A DNA stretch of 64,000 nucleotides. It comes from Davidsoniella eucalypti (Eukaryota; Ascomycota; Sordariomycetes; Microascales; Ceratocystidaceae). Positions 25,093 to 35,273 of the stretch are shown piece after piece. The stretch is from positions 1 to 64,000 of the forward strand of contig RMBW01000003.1 in assembly GCA_004009845.1 (NCBI GenBank), written 5' to 3'. The notes beneath the pieces are model-generated. The model did not search any database and had not been told where the DNA came from. It was given only the letters and a program-made list of their open reading frames with translations. The position numbers were made by a program, and so were the translations under genes. How positions within the stretch are numbered: position 1 is the first letter of the stretch; every line of letters starts with the position of its first letter.

Positions 25093-25645
25093 GGCTAGTA
25101 CTCTCAATTACTGTTCGTGCTCTACTTCATTTGCATTTAAGCATTGGCGTTTTTACTTGATTTGGAATTTGGCTTGGGTGGTTTTCTGTCATTATATCAA
25201 TTTGATCTCAACGAGAATGAAAAGGAAGGTTGTTGTGGCATCAAGAACCAAATATGGGAGTTTGTAACTATGTAATGATGCTCTTTTTATTTCTTGATAC
25301 CTCTAACTAACTATAATTATTTTCTAATACTGAATTTATTTCATCATATGCTGTAATATAAGACTGAAGAATCTCTCTGCTTTAAGTGCCTTGTAGAATG
25401 TATTAGTTTAAGAATGTTAGTATACGTATCTGCCATTACTTAACATACTCTGCTTCTTCTTTCTACTATAGAACGCGGCATCTTCAATCAAATTTCAGCA
25501 TAATTGTATTCGGCTCAAATATGTATACTGTTCATTTCTCGCACAATGTTGAATCCATCCGAATCATTGTTCGTTCCGTGGTATTCGTAAGGATACCTTT
25601 GCATTACCACATCATCTTGACATTTAGGCACGACAGATCAATCTA
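25093..25645. other. Intergenic, 3' region
   Basis: The first 150 bp are the likely 3' UTR of the secreted-module gene. The rest is AT-rich. The missing N-terminus of the DUF4291 pseudogene may lie at the end, but I could not recognise it. Confidence 0.5.
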
Positions 25646-26271
25646 GTACCGCAACGTCAGATATGAGCCCAGTCTGATGACGAAACCATCACTTTATATC
25701 AGGCATACAATGTTGATATCGCCGAAGCTGCTATCGCTAGCCAACGTCTGAATGCATCGCCTAGACTCAAGTTGGGTCGCATGACTTGGATAAAGCCAAG
25801 TTTCAATTGGACTATGTATCGCTCAGGTTATGCCCAACGGGACAAGAATCAGGAGCGCATCATTGCCATCAAGAGGAGGCGTTGTCATTTTCAAGAGTTG
25901 CTTAATCATTTAGTTTTACCCGAGCATGCTACCGTATGTAGAGAATCATATCCATGACCGACAATGTCATGATTGTTGTAGTAGTGAAGCTAACTGATGC
26001 TCTTTATAGAAACCTCCACATTATTTCGAGAGCGAAGCAAAATCTCTGAAGCCACGATTCCGAACGGACGATGTGTATTCAATGGGACACTGAGAGGGAC
26101 GCTTTCATTGAAAAGCTACCATTTCGAAGCATCCAGATTGAAATTCCCGGAAGCTTAGTTGACATATGAATCAATGAATGGATACTGGTCATTAAGGATT
26201 GCACCTTTTGTGCATCAACTATAAAGGAAATGATAGATCAACAGGGCGTGTTGCCCCTTATGATGAAATGA
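25646..26271 (+). pseudogene. Broken DUF4291-family gene
   Basis: Protein-like segments match the DUF4291 family in order. They are RQI-stop-AQSDDETITLYQAYN (25655-25710), GRMTWIKPSFNWTMYRSGYA with NQERIIAIK (25772-25880), HLVLPEHAT ending at a plausible intron (25934-26008, GTATGT to TTATAG with GCTAACT), KPPHYFESEAKSL, then in another frame CIQWDTERDAFIEKLPFRSI, and INEWILVIKDCT to a terminal TGA at 26269-26271. The lesions are a TGA at 25664-25666, where the family usually has Arg (CGA to TGA would be one C-to-T change), a frameshift near 26055-26066, and a TGA at 26167-26169. No start codon is identifiable. The order and spacing make the family call firm. DUF4291 function is unknown. Confidence 0.75.
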
Positions 26272-26659
26272 TACCGGTAGACATTCGGAGACGCCTGGGA
26301 AGTGACGTAGAGTAGAGGTTATGACTGCCATAATATAGTGTGCGTAATTATCAAATGATGAATAACTATATTACTTTACGTATTCATATCACAGTTTATG
26401 GGATGCGGAGACAGAAGAGCGAGGTGTGCATTTAGCTTTTTGGTCATCATTAAAAACATAATACCCATAATACCTAAGTGTAACCACGTTTGGGGACTCT
26501 TTCCTTTTTTGAGGGTCCCCTCTCTGGACTGAGAAATTTATTTTTCTTTCCAGCCATGAGATAGCCCACTATACTTTTTGTTACCGTTTGACGCCGAATC
26601 CATGCACCCGTCTAACCATTTACTAGCAAGATGGAGAGAAAACATCATCAGGCGATAAT
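26272..26659. other. Intergenic spacer, no gene
   Basis: This is a spacer between the DUF4291 relic and the 3' end of the S26 gene. Its last roughly 100 bp are probably S26 3' UTR. I see nothing else in it. Confidence 0.6.
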
Positions 26660-27544
26660 TTAAGCAGTCTTGCCAGCAGGGGCAGGGACGATCTTCTTGC
26701 CGTCCTTGTTGTAGCGCACACGCGGGGGAGGAGCACGGTTGCGGCGACCGACGTGAGAACGGACACTATAGTGGAAGGTTAGTAATCAAGATACAAAGTA
26801 TTAAGGAGGTGTACAGAGAGGAGCAGGATATGGCTCGATCTGATCAATGGATCTGATCTTGAGAAAACAAGTGCTTGTCCAGCTTTGGGGGTACACATGA
26901 TAGATTACAAGTCAGTAGACTTTCGGTCAACACGATGTCTATAGGGACAATTGTGCTGACTTGAACGTCTGGTGCTGAAAGGTATATCATCTCTAGCCAC
27001 CCCAGCCTCTCTGACAGGAATAGAGGACTTGTGGGAGTTTAAATGTAACACCAAGGTTCATCTAAAGCTATACTCGCTGTGTGGTGAGACCACACAGGGT
27101 ATTCGTCCCTCCCAGGGATGAACATACCGGACAATCTTGCCGTGAATGGCGCAAGAGACACAGTACTGCAGCTTCAGGTACATCTTGGGAACGGTGTACT
27201 CGGCGAAGACCGAGGCATCGGAGATGTCACCTATAATATGTGTTAATAATGTAATCTTGAATTTGAATGATTTGAGATTGAAACTTACGGATGGCAGCAG
27301 ACTCAACCATGTTGCGGATGGTGAATCTCTTTATGGCCTTATCCTTGGGAGTGCAGCGCGAGCAGTTGCTGCAGCGGATGGGCTTGTTGTGGCCGCGACC
27401 CTTCTTGTTGCGGCCGCTGTAAATTTGTTAGTGTCTGCATATGGCAAGTCATGTTTGACTGTGGTGTATATCGGTGACTTGAGTTGAGTCGATGCCATCG
27501 TGGCATTGTTGGGGAACATACTTGTTCTTTCTCTTCTTGACCAT
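26660..27544 (-). CDS. rps26: 40S ribosomal protein S26 (eS26)
   Basis: There are four exons, 27522-27544, 27289-27416, 27128-27230 and 26660-26765, giving 119 aa, the usual length for fungal eS26. The protein starts MVKKRKNNGRNKKGRGH, has the zinc-binding pair CSNC (in IRCSNCSRC) and CVSC (in YCVSCAIH), the family segment DASVFAEYTVPKMYLKLQYC, and ends GKKIVPAPAGKTA. eS26 sits at the mRNA exit channel of the 40S subunit. Introns are 105, 58 and 362 nt, and the third is unusually long and holds a strong hairpin. A fourth intron interrupts the 5' UTR (27556-27612). The gene is divergent from ubiquitin-S27a, with about 470 bp between the 5' UTR intron donor and the neighbouring upstream ORF. 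Confidence 0.98.
27077..27097 (-). promoter_or_regulatory. Hairpin in S26 intron 3
   Basis: The transcript strand reads CTGTGTGGT-CTC-ACCACACAG, a perfect 9-bp stem with a 3-nt loop. It starts about 30 nt after the donor of the 362-nt intron. Its position suggests a role in splice control, but this is inference. Confidence 0.5.
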
Positions 27545-27555
27545 TTTGACGGTGT

Positions 27556-27612
27556 CTGATAACAAGTTAGTATAATCGAAGTGGAAATCTGGAAATGTCG
27601 AAGTCAACTCAC
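27556..27612 (-). other. 5' UTR intron of S26 gene
   Basis: On the minus strand there is a GTGAGT donor, a TACTAAC branch site and a TTATCAG acceptor, 57 nt in all, ending 11 nt before the start codon. 5' UTR introns are common in fungal ribosomal-protein genes. The upstream exon boundary (start of transcription) is not visible. Confidence 0.75.
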
Positions 27613-28087
27613 TTTTGGATGTGTCCGTTGAGAGGTTGTAACAAGGAAAAGAATCACAACTTCCAACTTCGAATGATGTTGAATGGACTTACCAAATTCC
27701 TGTATGCTCTTAAGCCCCGGCCCCACAAAACATGTGTAGATTTGGGATGTGTGGAGGGGCAGGGACCTATGCCCTAGGTCACGTGTGGGTCCGAAGTCGT
27801 GTGAGAAAAAATGGGCACCCCACAAGCCAAAGATATTGTCTAGGAAATATGTCGAACTTCTTAATTCTTGAAATCTTCTTCGCTTCAAACAACCCACATC
27901 TGAAGTCTTACTGAGGAAGGCAATTTCAATTGCTCAGGTATGTCGGAAGATGCTTTCTTCTATTATTTAGTACCGGCCTTTGGCTGCGACGTCTATCGCA
28001 ATCGATCACCACCTCGTCATCTCTCTCGACACTTTATTGGACGGCCTTCGTAGTGTTCGATTTTCCACGAAAATTCCGCAACGCAAC
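27613..28087. promoter_or_regulatory. Divergent promoter region of S26 and ubiquitin-S27a
   Basis: This shared stretch of about 475 bp lies between two divergently transcribed ribosomal genes. It would allow co-regulation. I see no clear TATA box; ribosomal-protein promoters in fungi often lack one. No other gene is supported here. Confidence 0.55.
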
Positions 28088-28206
28088 ATGACTACTCCGA
28101 CAAGATACGAATTGGATAACGAGGCGATTGAGATATGGCTGTTGCAGACAAACCGGTAATGTATTCAGCTATAGTACTAACCTCAATCCATGTGTAGGTC
28201 ATCAAG
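28088..28206 (+). promoter_or_regulatory. Spliced upstream ORF overlapping the ubiquitin-S27a start
   Basis: An ATG in good context (CAACATGACT) opens 22 codons (MTTPTRYELDNEAIEIWLLQ...) before a 5' UTR intron (28156-28197, GTAATG, TACTAAC, GTGTAG). After splicing this frame continues across the ubiquitin ATG in a different frame and stops at a TAA about 27 nt inside the ubiquitin coding region. If transcripts start upstream of 28088, it would repress ubiquitin-S27a translation or force leaky scanning. Confidence 0.45.
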
Positions 28207-28787
28207 ATGCAGATTTTCGTCAAGACCCTAACGGGTAAGACGATTACCCTCGAGGTTGAGTCCTCGGACACCATCGACAATGTCAAGTCTAAGATCCAGG
28301 ATAAGGAGGGAATTCCCCCGGATCAGCAGCGCCTGATCTTCGCTGGTAAGCAGCTGGAGGATGGCCGCACCCTATCCGACTACAACATCCAGAAGGTTAG
28401 TTATACCATGTCGTTCTTCAATAATCTTTCACATCATACTGACCCCGTCATAGGAGTCTACCCTCCACCTGGTCCTCCGCCTCCGTGGTGGTGGTAAGAA
28501 GCGCAAGAAGAAGGTGTACACCACCCCCAAGAAGATCAAGCACAAGCGCAAGAAGACCAAGCTGGCTGTCCTCAAGTACTACAAGGTTGACTCTGATGGC
28601 AAGATCGAGCGTCTTCGCCGTGAGTGCCCCTCCGAGACCGTAAGTAATTGTCCAAATCTACTACTCCTGACCAATAAAATTGATTCTAACTATCATATAG
28701 TGCGGTGCCGGTGTCTTTATGGCCTCCATGCAGGATCGCCAGTACTGCGGTCGCTGCCACCTGACCTACGTCTTCGAGAAGAACTAA
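28207..28787 (+). CDS. ubi3: Ubiquitin-40S ribosomal protein S27a fusion
   Basis: There are three exons, 28207-28395, 28454-28639 and 28701-28787, giving 153 aa. Residues 1-76 are ubiquitin (MQIFVKTLTGKTITLEVESS, K48 and K63 context intact, ending LRLRGG). The S27a part begins GKKRKKKVYTTPKKIKHKRK and has the zinc finger C-x4-C-x14-C-x2-C in CPSETC...YCGRC. Processing after Gly76 releases monomeric ubiquitin and the eS31 subunit protein. The first intron splits the ubiquitin moiety after Lys63. The gene is divergent from S26, and its own 5' UTR contains an intron and an upstream ORF. The symbol follows yeast UBI3 usage. Confidence 0.98.
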
Positions 28788-29114
28788 ATACTTGAAGAAT
28801 AAAAAGTAAAATTTTACGGATTTTGGGATAGGATGACTTCATGGGAATGACTGCCTTGGTTCGGCGTTTAGTGTGTGAATTCAAATGATAAACAACACTT
28901 CGTCAACTGGCCTATATTTGTGAATTTGTACCAATCTTATGAATGTGCTACAAACTACCTGCAATAATTTGCTCGAAAAGATGTTAGTTATAGGTCAAGG
29001 GCGCCACAAAACAACGCCACATAACGTCAAAGGTCCAACTAACTCTACTTTGCACCCTAAACAGCGGATAACCCTTTTATGGTCTTGGTCAACACGCCGA
29101 TTCACCTCGTTTAT
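28788..29114. other. Convergent 3' spacer
   Basis: The stretch holds the 3' UTR of ubiquitin-S27a and the tail of the chitinase gene. An AATAAAAAG just after the S27a stop is a plausible polyadenylation signal. I see nothing else. Confidence 0.6.
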
Positions 29115-30423
29115 CTAACCGAGAGAACCGTTGCGTAGGTTATCGTACTTGGTGTGTGGGTATGTGATACAGTTCTGTTTCTTGTGAAGAGCATGAGGGC
29201 CTCCAAACACATCAACCACATTCCCGATCAAACTTTGGTCTCCCGGCTTATCTCCGCTACTTTCCCACCACATGCCACCACCAAGTCCAGAGGTCTTGAT
29301 CCATTGCGCCTTATGGCGGGCGACGTGTACGTTATCGTAGGTAACCATCATGCGGCGGGATGGATCATAAGAATAACTGGCGATTGCCTGGTGATCAACC
29401 CGCTCATCTGCACCAGGAAGTGGTAACGCCTTAAAGTCATAAACTCCCCGTTCCCAGTTGCCATCTCCAATGCCATTGTACGGTGTACCTGGGCCATCTG
29501 TGTTCTCGAAAGCACGGCCATATAAGGGCATGCCAACCACGATCTTGTCCTTGGCCACACCGTGTGTATGGTAATAGTGGACAGCAGACTCTGTACAGAA
29601 CGGCGTGCACGAAGGAGCGTTATGCGAACGGTGTAAATTGGATTGATGACCGGCAAGTTGATCCCAAGAGCCTGCGTAGTCGTACGCCATAAGGTTCCAG
29701 AAGTCTAGATATCTATCCATGCCGGCGATGTCTAGCTTTTCGTAGTTTTGAGCGCCAGCGGGGCACGCTACAGTCAGCTCAAAGTGAGGATTGTTTGGAA
29801 GAGTTGCGGAGTATGCATCAAGCTTCTCGCGGACGATACGAAGCAGAGCAACATAATCTGCTGCCTCTTGGGCGTTCTTAGGGTACTCCCAATCAATGTC
29901 GATGCCATCAAAGCCTAGATTCTTGAGGATGTCAACACAGCTATCGGCGAATCTCAACCGACCCTGTTCTGTCGAGGCTGGAGCTACAAAGTTGGAACTG
30001 TATGTCCAACCACCAACAGAAAGCAGGAGGTTCAGGTTACGATTGCGAGACTTGAGAATGTTGAGTTGCTTCAAGCACCCGTAAAGGTTGGTGCCACTAT
30101 CGTTCCAGGAGTCGTTCTCCCAATGAATATCAGTGTCAGCCCAGCCATCGGTCATGAATCTATAATCAAAAGTTAGATGCTCGTTCTCATAAATCGTATG
30201 ATTTGAGTTTCTTGTAAGTACTTACACCTCTCCGGTATCTCTGACATTAGCAAATGCATATAAAATGTGTGTAAGTTTTTCGACTGGGAGATCCTGAGGC
30301 CGATGCTTACGGGCATAGATGGCCCTAGTATAAGTTAGTAAACTGGGCTGTTCTTTGACTCGGGAGTGGTGGCTAGTGTTACCAGTTCACGAAATAGGCA
30401 ACAGTACGAGGTCCACAGCTCAT
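29115..30423 (-). CDS. Intracellular GH18 chitinase
   Basis: There are three exons, 30383-30423, 30226-30324 and 29115-30159, giving 394 aa. The enzyme hydrolyses beta-1,4-GlcNAc bonds of chitin by the substrate-assisted GH18 mechanism. The catalytic DxxDxDxE motif is intact as DGIDIDWE (residues 131-138, acid E138), SxGG is present as SVGGW (94-98), and the MAYDYAGSW and GMPLYGRAF segments of the substrate cleft are present. The C-terminus ends QNCITYPHTKYDNLRNGSLG. It starts MSCGPRTVAYFVNWAIYAR, directly at the first beta strand, so there is no signal peptide or chitin-binding domain. This matches the non-secreted subgroup related to Trichoderma Chi42/Chi18-5 and A. fumigatus ChiB1, implicated in autolysis and wall turnover. 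Confidence 0.95.
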
Positions 30424-32314
30424 GATGAAGAGTAGGTTGATAGGCTGAATCTGATTGGATGTAATAGTAATATGACTACCTATTAAATATATAGGCAATA
30501 TGATGGAGAATTAGATTGCTTTGTTTATAACTATACAAAATCAAGAGGACGGAAATGCTCGGGTTATATAGTGCCCTCGGAAACTCAGCATAATCGCCCC
30601 GCCAAGGCAAGTGCTGCAGCTACCAAGTCTGCGCCCCTCCCTCCCCTCCTGCCCTGTCAGCCTAAGCTGCGAAAGTTCTAGGCTTCTATATTTACTATTG
30701 CCAGCAGTTTTTTAGGGCTGTGTAGCGATTATTCCTGATTCCTGTTAGTTTAATATACATGTAGCTTGTAGTAAATGTCCGTAAGCTTCAATGGGTAGTC
30801 ATTCATCACAGGTCACGTGCATATAAAGCCTAAACCCTAATGTCCTGATAATGATCATTTTACATTTCGATATAATTTGAAAACGTAAAACACAATGGTC
30901 AACGAGACGCTACCCTTATTACATTGAATTTCATGACCTACTAGAGTTAGTTAACTATGTATTAGATCAACAAAGTAATTGGGTTGATACAAGATGTTCA
31001 GACTCTCTTTGTGATATTGCGTCGAGATACATACTTATACATAATGTATATTTGGATCTACTCTATGATGCATGACATAAAGTATTGTCACTTGGAAGCG
31101 ACCGGGCTCATATGACGATATCATCTTAGCAATATGCTCGATTATTGACTCTTCTTTTGTAACTATGACTCACATTATAGTATGCTGTGATATCGTCACA
31201 ACATTCCGTTATGATTGTGTATCGTTAAAGGGCAAAGCGGTCAGGAAATGTATTCACCGCTATCGAGGATGCGTGGAACGAGTGTAGTTTCTATACCTGT
31301 GTTAAGATGTCCGGTTGTTGGTTGCACATAGACACGGACATCATGTGATTGGACGTAGTAAAATATGTATGTAAGATGCCGTTCTTGGATGTTAAGTTGT
31401 TCGAACACTTACATATTTGAAACATAATTATAGGATAGTTAGACACAGAATAGTTAGTGGTAATGGTGCTACACATTATAGAATATGATGCACTAATTAT
31501 AATGCTAATAGATGTATTACGATCAGCAGTACGTAAATGTGATACATTGTAATATACAGCCTGTTCAAGTGTATGATAGTAGATAGAGTTGTAAATATGG
31601 CAGAGTAAAAGTGTGCTGTCAATCCTTCCTGAGCCACTATATAATCGAGAAGATATAATTGTCTTCATAAAGTAACCAACAGTTATTCTTTCTAACTCGC
31701 AAGTCTCAAAGAGATTGATGCTTTCCGTGGTTCTAGGCGGTTTGTGTACAGAAGTCTGGTAAACAATTATGATATGTTGAATTTGATAGTTTTATTAGGA
31801 ATAGATCTGACTGGCTTGCATCTGACCTGATTATCAAGATATTAGATATCACATAGGTAACAATATAGAGATACTGTTAGAATGAACTTGATAAGGGACT
31901 AAAATTCGAGAATTGACTGCTAAACTATACGTAAGTGTATTTCATGACAATGGATTTTGTTTCTGATCTAGGCGATTTATTTGGATCATTTACAAGGCCC
32001 TTCAGTTTTTGATTAACAATGAACGACCAAAAGTATCCAAACACATTAGTCAGCCTGCTTTATCAGTTCTACCGGCATTGATCCGACTGCGCTATCACTT
32101 TTTGGGCATTATCTTTGGAGTGGGTCTAAGAAAAAAAATTGCTGGCTGCTTTTAATTTTTCGAAAGATCTCAAGCTTGAATCGCTCAACTGGATAAACCA
32201 GCGTATTTTCTTGTCAAGTCTTTATTGTTTTGCGACCCCAGATTTCGCGACAGGAAGAAATCTTTCCCTACTTTGAAATCCAATCTAGCCGTTGACATCG
32301 CCAATACAGACACG
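30424..32314. other. 1.9-kb intergenic region
   Basis: The region is AT-rich and I find no gene. The last roughly 100 bp form the leader of the Nop56 gene. Short open frames (for example on the minus strand at 31291-31668) have AT-driven, non-coding composition. Confidence 0.6.
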
Positions 32315-33980
32315 ATGACACAGGTTGATTACCTTCTCTACGACTCTGTCCTGGGCTATGCCCTCTTCAAGGTCGTCCACCAAGTCGACACTGTTGCGCT
32401 TCGCAACAAGGAGAACCAGGACTCCTTCCAGGATCTTGCGAAGTTTGGAAAAATGATTCGCCTGGAGAACTTCTCTCCCTTCCAGTAAGACAGCTACCAG
32501 TTTTGTTCGCCGAATTGTGCGCCGGGCACTATCCAAGACCGACTCAAAGATCTAACGCACCTATTCTCTTGAACAGCGGCCACATCGAGGCCTTCGAAAA
32601 CGTCCAGACAGTCACTGAAGGTGGCCTGCCCGATTACCTAAAGACTGTCATTGAGGCTGCTCTCCCCAAGACCTCCGGCAAGAAGAGCAAGGTTACTGTT
32701 GGTGTCACCGACAAGGTTGTGGCCAATGCCCTGAAGAACACTTTCCCCGGTCTGGAGTGCGAGACCACCGAGACCTCGGAGGCTGTCGACCAGCTGTTCC
32801 GTGGTATCCGTGAGTTCTCTAGCAAGCTGCTGACTGATGTCCGCGCCGAGGAGGCCTCTGATGCTTCCCGCGCTATGGCCCACGCTGCCTCGCGCTCCAA
32901 GGTCAAATTCAACGCTACTCGCCACGACAACCATGTTATCCAGGCCTCTTCTACCGTCGAAGCCCAAGACAAGTCTGTCAACCAGTTCTTCATGCGTGTT
33001 CGTGAGTGGTACGGCTACCACTTCCCCGAGCTGCTGAGCATTGTCTCGGACAATCTGACCTACTCCCGTCTGGTGCTGGAAATCGGCGACAAGTCTACCC
33101 TGACTCAGGACCGCCTCCACGACATTGCCAAGTATGTTGAGGATGACGAGGCTAAGGCTCAAGCTGTCCTCGATTCTGCTCAGTCTTCTATGGGCCCTAA
33201 GATTTCTCAGATTGACATGGACATGGTCCAATCGTTCGCCAGAGCCATTGTTGAGCAGGCTGAAGCCCGCCGCTACACTGCCAACTACCTCGATGACAAG
33301 ATGGGTGTAGTTGCTCCTAATCTGAAGACCCTGATCGGTACTACTGTTGCTGCTCGTTTGATATCCCAGGCTGGCTCTCTTTCCAACCTGGCCAAGTACC
33401 CCGCCTCTACCCTCCAGATTATCGGTGCTGAGAAGGCTCTGTTCCGCGCTCTGAAGACTAAGGGCAACACCCCCAAGTACGGTATTCTATACCACAGCAG
33501 CTTCATTGGTAAGGCCGGTGTTCGTCACAAGGGCCGGATATCTAGATACCTCGCCAACAAGTGCTCCATTGCTAGCCGTATCGATTGCTTCTCTAACGAG
33601 CCCTCTACCAAGTTCGGTGAGGCCCTGAAGGGCCAAGTCGAAGACCGCCTTGAGTTCTACGCCACCGGCAAGAAGCCTTCCAAGAATGCCGATGTCATGG
33701 TAAAACGACCTGATGAATTTATACCTTGATGTATTGTTACTAATAGTTTTTCTAGGATGCTGTTGTCGATGAAATTCGCCGTGAGGAAGAGGGCGAAGAT
33801 GCTCCTACTACCGACGCTGACGCTATGAATGTTGATGAGGCTCCTGTGTCAGAGAAGAAGTCCAAGAAGGAAAAGAAGGAGAAGAAAGACAAGAAGGAAA
33901 AGAAGGAAAAGAAGCGCAAGAGTTTTGGTGGCGAAGAGACTGAGGGTAAGAAGAAGAAGTTGAAGAAGTCGAAGGAGTAA
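32315..33980 (+). CDS. nop56: Box C/D snoRNP core protein Nop56
   Basis: There are three exons, 32315-32484, 32577-33699 and 33756-33980, giving 505 aa. Nop56 pairs with Nop58 and fibrillarin on box C/D snoRNAs and guides 2'-O-methylation of rRNA in the nucleolus. Residues 1-70 form the NOP5NT domain (MTQVDYLLYDSVLGYALFKV). The central coiled coil/NOSIC region contains NQFFMRVREWYGYHFPEL. The Nop domain contains APNLKTLIG, GSLSNLAKYPASTLQIIGAE and ALFRALKTKGNTPKYG, followed by KGRISRYLANKCSIASRID. The tail after about residue 430 is a KKSKKEKKEKKDKKEKK-type lysine-rich nucleolar extension, also present in yeast Nop56. I start it at the ATG giving MTQVDY because the 30 codons upstream are leader. 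Confidence 0.97.
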
Positions 33981-34859
33981 ATCTGGCGTTGCATTTGCCT
34001 ATATAACACAGGACAAGGCAGGGCGCGCGAGTCGACGACATGCTTGGTTACCCAGCACCTTCACTACCTTTTCTCTTATCTTCTCTCTTGCACCGTTTTA
34101 CAACCCAATCTTGCGTTAGACCCATATTGGACCAGGCTATTGCTGAGCGCCCACCCATCGTGCCATCGCGCCTCTAGTACGCGATGTCATGTATAATGGC
34201 CTTCGGTTCCTATGTGTTTGTTCCTTCCTTTCTTCCGCATGGTCATATTTTTGCTCGTTTTTTCTGCTGCCGTCATATCTTCTCTCTTTTTCCTCTTCTA
34301 TCTTTTTGTAACCTTTTTTTCTTGTCTTTTCCTCTTTTCTATTATTGTTGTTTTTAGGTACTGGCATATTCTATGGAGTTAAGGCAAAAGAATCTTTTTT
34401 ATTCGAAATTTTGAGGGGCGTCATATCAACGCTGTATACAATCTGTCGTGATTCATTGTTCATGCTTATTATATGAAGACTTGAATAGACAGAACTCATT
34501 TCTGTTCAAAGGAGGATATGGATTTATGAAGTACATACTATTAAAAAGAAAGGTCTAGTGCCATATGTAACCGGAGGACACCAGAAGGAAATAAACATAA
34601 ATAAGGCCACAATAACCCACTCTTCATTCAAGAAGATCATAACTAATTAATCAAGTTACCTTATCAATCAATCTTATTCTATAAATGTGCAAAAGTGTCA
34701 ACAACTAACAAGAAGAGATATCCTGGCTATTCACCAAGCACGCCTTGATGCATATTTGTGTAACCAAAAAATACAAACTCTACTTCTGCATTGAAAGAAA
34801 GATATCTACATTTCCTAACGCTCTAGATACGCAGAACATGAATAATACCAAAAAGAAAC
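33981..34859. other. Intergenic, no gene seen
   Basis: This is the 3' region of Nop56 with a pyrimidine-rich stretch (34215-34350), then AT-rich sequence up to the tRNA gene. No open frame here looks coding. Confidence 0.6.
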
Positions 34860-34931
34860 TGACCACGATGGGATTCGAACCCACAATCTTTTGATTCGTA
34901 GTCAAACGCCTTGCCATTGGGCCACGCGGCC
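34860..34931 (-). tRNA. tRNA-Arg (anticodon ACG)
   Basis: The minus strand folds as a complete cloverleaf without intron. The acceptor is GGCCGCG with CGTGGTC (two G-U pairs) and discriminator A. The D arm is GCC/GGC with AATGG in the loop. The anticodon stem TTTGA/TCAAA encloses CTACGAA (anticodon ACG, read as ICG). The variable loop has 5 nt, and the T arm GTGGG-TTCGAAT-CCCAT carries the B box. It decodes CGU, CGC and CGA. CCA is not encoded, as usual in eukaryotes. Confidence 0.95.
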
Positions 34932-35273
34932 GTCAGTTCTGATGATCGTGACCTTGATAGGCCTCATGAGCGAAAATTCCGGAATTTGCGTTATTATGTA
35001 TGATATTCGTTCATGGAGGTTGGTTGATACATTGGTGTGCATCAAGATAAGATGTAGATGCCGTCATCTTCCTATATTATAACTTTAAGACAACAACGCA
35101 ACTAAAACGCAACCAACCAATCACAGATATAAAAAAGACAGGCTGTTTAGGTACAACAAAAAAGAGAACGCCAACGCTCTCTAAAAGGACATCCGATGTT
35201 TAGATCAGAAATACGAGTAGTAGTAACATAAAAAAATAATGTAAGGAGTGATCACTTGGTTGTAAATAGCACA
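34932..35273. other. Spacer between tRNA gene and Vps4 gene
   Basis: This is an AT-rich spacer holding the 3' end of the vps4 transcript unit and the upstream flank of the tRNA gene. No gene is seen. Confidence 0.6.

Noticed and set aside
26766..27127. Box C/D snoRNA inside S26 intron 3
   Set aside because: AGATGAT and CTACTGA look like C and D boxes, but the C box departs from RTGATGA and no terminal stem joins them. I do not call a snoRNA.
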